Shown here in pieces: positions 61,449 through 64,000 of a stretch of DNA of 64,000 bases (its first letter is position 1; the number at the start of each line of letters is the position of its first letter). The notes beneath the pieces are model-generated. The model was not told the DNA's origin and did no database searches. It was given only the letters and a program-made list of their open reading frames with translations. Source of the stretch: CAZIOH01 sp964540815 (GTDB lineage Bacteria; Myxococcota_A; Polyangia; Fen-1088); the NCBI GenBank assembly GCA_964540815.1, contig CAZIOH010000018.1, positions 1 through 64,000 on the forward strand. Direction: 5' to 3'. Made by a program: the position numbers and the translations under genes.

Positions 61449-62351
61449 GGGGTGGAAGCGGTCGTAGACCTTGCGGAGGTGGGTGCGGCCGAGGTGGGTG
61501 TAGATCTCGGTGGTGCCGATGTCGGCGTGTCCGAGCATGGTCTGCACCGAGCGCAGGTCGGCGCCGCGCTCGACGAGGTGCGTGGCGAACGAGTGCCGCA
61601 GCTTGTGGGGCGAGAGCCGCTTGCGAATCCCGGCGACCACCGCGTATTCCCCCAGCAGCTTCCAGAATCCCTGGCGGGTCATGCCGCGCCCGCGGTTGGT
61701 GAGGAACAAGGTCTCGACCGCGCTCCCCCTGGCGAAGGTGGCCCGGGCCTGCTCCAGGTAGGCGCGGATCCCGGCCACCGCCACCTCGCCGAGGGGGACC
61801 AGGCGCTCCTTGCGACCCTTGCCGGTCGCCATCAGGTAGCCCGCGTCGAAGTTGATGTCGCGCAGGCGCAGGCGCACGAGCTCGGAGACCCGCAGGCCCG
61901 CGGCGTACAGCGTCTCCAGCATGGCGGCGTCGCGCAGCCCGCGCGGCAGGCGGCGATCCGGTGCGGCCAGCAGGCGATCCACCTCCTCGATGGTCAGGAA
62001 CGAGGGGAGCTTGCGACCGAAGCGTGGAATGTCGATATCCTCGGTGGGATCGACGTCGATCAGGCGTTCGGCCTTGAGGAAACGAAACCATTGGCGGAGC
62101 GCCACCATGGCCCGCGCCTGAGAGCGGGCCGAGCGCTTCTTCCCCTCGAGCTGCCCGAGGTGGTCGAGGATCTCGAGGGTCCGCACCTCCCCGATCCGGC
62201 GCGCCCGCCGCCCCGAACGCTCGCCGACGAACCGACAGAAGGCGGCGAGATCGGTCCCGTAGGCCGCGAGGGTGGCGGACGCGAGCTGGCGCTCCACCTT
62301 CAGGTGGTCGAGAAACTGCTGCAGCGCCAGATCCAGCGACAGTTCCGCCAT
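61440..62351 (-). CDS. xerD: tyrosine recombinase XerC/XerD family
   Basis: The product is 303 aa, the family size. The N-terminal SAM-like core-binding domain ends near residue 105. The catalytic residues are visible: Arg in 'AGLRVSE', Lys in the 'TGKGRKER' beta-turn, 'HKLRHSF' with His-x-x-Arg, 'MLGHADIGTTEIYTH' with His and the nucleophile Tyr. XerD with XerC resolves chromosome dimers at dif. The D assignment is based on general likeness. It follows nusB after 109 bases. Confidence 0.85.
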   Translation of the reverse strand: MAELSLDLALQQFLDHLKVERQLASATLAAYGTDLAAFCRFVGERSGRRARRIGEVRTLEILDHLGQLEGKKRSARSQARAMVALRQWFRFLKAERLIDVDPTEDIDIPRFGRKLPSFLTIEEVDRLLAAPDRRLPRGLRDAAMLETLYAAGLRVSELVRLRLRDINFDAGYLMATGKGRKERLVPLGEVAVAGIRAYLEQARATFARGSAVETLFLTNRGRGMTRQGFWKLLGEYAVVAGIRKRLSPHKLRHSFATHLVERGADLRSVQTMLGHADIGTTEIYTHLGRTHLRKVYDRFHPRA

Positions 62352-62460
62352 CGGCTCCCTCCCTCGACTCTCGCCGATTCATGCCGAACCGCAAGTTCGT
62401 CGTTCGATGTGCGCCGGCCCAGGTTGCGCCCACGGACGATTCGTCGCCCCCGCGGGGCGA

Positions 62461-62952
62461 TCAGCGGCGGAGCTGCAGCTCGTTGACCGCCCGATCGAGG
62501 AGGCCGTTGACGAACGCTCCCCCCTCGCTGGAGCCGAAGCGCTTGGCGAGCTCGATGGCCTCGTTCAGGATCACGTTGGTGGGGGCGGTGGGCCTTCCGC
62601 CCGAGAACTTGAGCTCGAAGAGGGCCAGGCGGATCACGTTGCGGTCGACCGAGGCCATGCGCTCGAGGCGCCACTTCTTCGACAGCTCCTGCACGAGCCC
62701 GTCGATCTCGGCGCGCTGACCGCTCACCCCGGCCACCAGATCCTCCACCAGCTGCCGATCGAAGGGGACCCCCTTGGACGGCACCGGATCGAAGGGATCG
62801 TCGGGATCCGCGTCGGGATCGGCCTCGGCCGCCAGGTGATCGAAGTACAGGCGCAGGGCGGCGTCCGCGCCGAGCTCGGGATTGAAGTCCATCTGAATCA
62901 GCACCTGCAGCGCGATCTCTCGTGCGCGCCGCCGGGGACCTACCGTCTGCAT
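62461..62952 (-). CDS. nusB: transcription antitermination factor NusB
   Basis: The product is 163 aa. 'RRAREIALQVLIQMDFNPELGADAAL' and 'ASVDRNVIRLALFELKF...PTNVILNEAIELAKRFGSSEGGAFVNGLLDR' are the NusB signatures. An acidic insertion (ADPDADPDDPFDP) stands in the middle. It binds boxA RNA with NusE for rRNA antitermination. One base separates it from ribH, the usual partner order. Confidence 0.95.
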   Translation of the reverse strand: MQTVGPRRRAREIALQVLIQMDFNPELGADAALRLYFDHLAAEADPDADPDDPFDPVPSKGVPFDRQLVEDLVAGVSGQRAEIDGLVQELSKKWRLERMASVDRNVIRLALFELKFSGGRPTAPTNVILNEAIELAKRFGSSEGGAFVNGLLDRAVNELQLRR

Positions 62953-62953
62953 G

Positions 62954-63454
62954 TCAGCCGCGTCCCGTCGTCACCGCGCCGGAGCCGAGGGTCGCGTACA
63001 GGTCGGCCATCTCGATGGCGACCAGCGCGGCGTCGGCGCCGCGATTGCCGGCTTTGGCGCCCGAGCGCTCGATGGCCTGCTCGATGGTCTCGCAGGCGAG
63101 GACCCCGCAGGCCACCGGGACCTTGCCCTCGGCCGCGACCCGCGCGATCCCCGAGACGGCCTCCCCCACCACCAGATCGAAGTGTGGGGTCCCGCCGCGG
63201 ATCACCACGCCGAGGCAGATGACGGCGTCGAAGCGTCCGAGATCCACCACCTTGCGCAGGAGCCCCGGGATCTCGAGGGCGCCCGGGCAGCGAAAGATCT
63301 CCACGTCGCCTTCGGGTGAGCCGCCGGTGCGGCGGATGGCGTCGAGCGCGCCCTCGATCAGCTTGTCGCCGATGAATTCATTGAAGCGCGAGGCGATGAT
63401 GGCGAACTTCCGTCCGCCCGCGCGCAGGAGGCCATCGTGAACCTTGGTCGTCAT
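62954..63454 (-). CDS. ribH: 6,7-dimethyl-8-ribityllumazine synthase
   Basis: The product is 166 aa. 'AIIASRFNEFIGDKLIEGALDAIRR', 'IFRCPGALEIPGLLRKVVDLGRFDAVICLGVVIRGGTPHFDLV' and 'PVACGVLACETIEQAIERSGAKAGNRGADAAL' are lumazine-synthase motifs, with the catalytic His in 'TPHFD'. It makes the riboflavin precursor from the pyrimidine and the four-carbon unit. It stands between the RibBX-type gene and nusB. Confidence 0.95.
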   Translation of the reverse strand: MTTKVHDGLLRAGGRKFAIIASRFNEFIGDKLIEGALDAIRRTGGSPEGDVEIFRCPGALEIPGLLRKVVDLGRFDAVICLGVVIRGGTPHFDLVVGEAVSGIARVAAEGKVPVACGVLACETIEQAIERSGAKAGNRGADAALVAIEMADLYATLGSGAVTTGRG

Positions 63455-63487
63455 GTCATTGGCTCTGGTGAGAGGCGAGGGGCTACA

Positions 63488-64000
63488 CTAGGCGCCCTGT
63501 TCCCGCAGAGGTAGCACTTTCCCGGGGGCGCGGATAGGGAGACACTCGACGATGTCGAGGCCGTACCCACTCGCCCCCACCACCCGACGCGGGTTGTTGG
63601 TGAGCAGACGGATCTGCCCGCAGCCGAGGCGGCCGAGCACCTGCGCGCCGAGCCCGAAGTCCCGCAGGCGCGAGTCCCCGCGGAGCGCGGCCAGGGGGCC
63701 CGAGGTGGTGGAGGTGGTCTCGAGGGCGCGCGCGACCAGCCCGCCCGCCGGCCCGGCGGGCCCGGCCACGCCCCCCGCGCCACTCGCGCTTGCCTCGAGG
63801 CCCCAGTCCCCAGCCAGCGACGCTCGCCCCTTCGGCAGGACGTACAGCATCACGCCCAGCCCGGCTTCCTCGATCAGCCGGAGGCACAAGGTGGCCGGCG
63901 CGGCGGCCGGATCGGCGAACACGCCGAAGACGTCGCGCATCACGTCGGCGGTCTGCACCCGCACCAGCGTCGGTCGGTCGGGGCGCGGTTGCCCGAGCAC
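63488..64000 (-). CDS. RibBX-type protein, C-terminal part (degenerate GTP cyclohydrolase II domain)
   Basis: 170 residues are visible; the gene continues beyond the right edge. 'GDSRLRDFGLGAQVLGRLGCGQIRLLTNNPRRVVGASGYGLDIVECLPI' is clearly GTP cyclohydrolase II-like. The zinc-ligand region, normally with three Cys (LTGDVFGSxRCDCG), reads 'DVMRDVFGVFADPAAAP' with no Cys. The 'QEGRGIGL' loop reads 'LPKGRASLAGD'. The domain is therefore probably inactive, as in the known RibBX variant where RibB is fused to a dead RibA homologue. A separate active GTP cyclohydrolase is expected elsewhere. Confidence 0.8.
   Translation of the reverse strand: MLGQPRPDRPTLVRVQTADVMRDVFGVFADPAAAPATLCLRLIEEAGLGVMLYVLPKGRASLAGDWGLEASASGAGGVAGPAGPAGGLVARALETTSTTSGPLAALRGDSRLRDFGLGAQVLGRLGCGQIRLLTNNPRRVVGASGYGLDIVECLPIRAPGKVLPLREQGA

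Overview
The window is very GC-rich, gene-dense bacterial DNA that I place in the Myxococcota, probably a flagellated Polyangia-like lineage. Two signs support this. Two secreted proteins end in a MYXO-CTERM-type tail (Cys motif, hydrophobic helix, Arg cluster). Many lipoproteins carry long Gly/Ser/Thr (TGG-type) spacers after the lipobox. The assignment is inference; no rRNA gene or other phylogenetic marker in the window settles it.

Layout. (1) 1-1305: an 82-bp direct repeat and an HDOD-domain signalling gene. (2) 1333-4099: a minus-strand, translationally coupled operon of a DprE1-like FAD oxidase, a DprE2-like short-chain dehydrogenase and an unknown protein. (3) 4189-25761: a long minus-strand flagellar block. 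In transcription order it reads sigma-54 activator, exported unknown, second sigma-54 activator, flgB, flgC, fliE, fliF, fliG, fliH, fliI, a MotE-like gene, a giant fliK-like gene, flgD, flgE, flbD, motA, motB. Many junctions overlap by 1-8 bases. fliJ, fliL-fliR and flhB are not here; flhA lies alone at 55071-57266. (4) 26002-27534, divergent: a MinD/FlhG-like ATPase fused to a PilZ domain. (5) 27598-30588: a PKD lipoprotein, a Phd/VapC-type toxin-antitoxin pair and an alpha/beta hydrolase. (6) 30790-43997: a polysaccharide-degradation island with a GH26 and a GH5 mannanase-like enzyme, a CE12-like and a CE1-like esterase, a right-handed beta-helix (lyase-like) MYXO-CTERM protein and a lipoprotein with two tandem carbohydrate-binding-like domains. 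It also contains an FAD monooxygenase and a secreted Leu-Thr-Ser-Ala-Asn-Gly repeat protein interrupted by a 100-N assembly gap. (7) 44082-50157: a peroxiredoxin, the menaquinone (futalosine-pathway) genes mqnB and mqnD, a DUF1624-type membrane protein, a D-Ala-D-Ala carboxypeptidase and a DUF481 beta-barrel. (8) 50400-54922: cell-surface proteins. (9) 55071-57893: flhA and a DoxX gene separated by a 165-bp terminal-inverted-repeat element. (10) 58010-64000: thyX, two surface proteins, xerD, nusB, ribH and the 3' end of a RibBX-type gene.

How the parts fit. The flagellar block encodes rod, MS-ring, switch, export ATPase, hook and stator parts, with two adjacent sigma-54 activators and a divergent FlhG-like placement or number regulator that may respond to c-di-GMP. 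The lipoprotein enzymes with long spacers look built to hold mannan- and pectin-active domains away from the cell surface. The most unusual items are the roughly 1868-residue fliK with internal tandem repeats, the FlhG-PilZ fusion, the mobile-element-like insert that supplies the doxX stop codon and the flhA Shine-Dalgarno, and the unresolved GLTSAN repeat gene.
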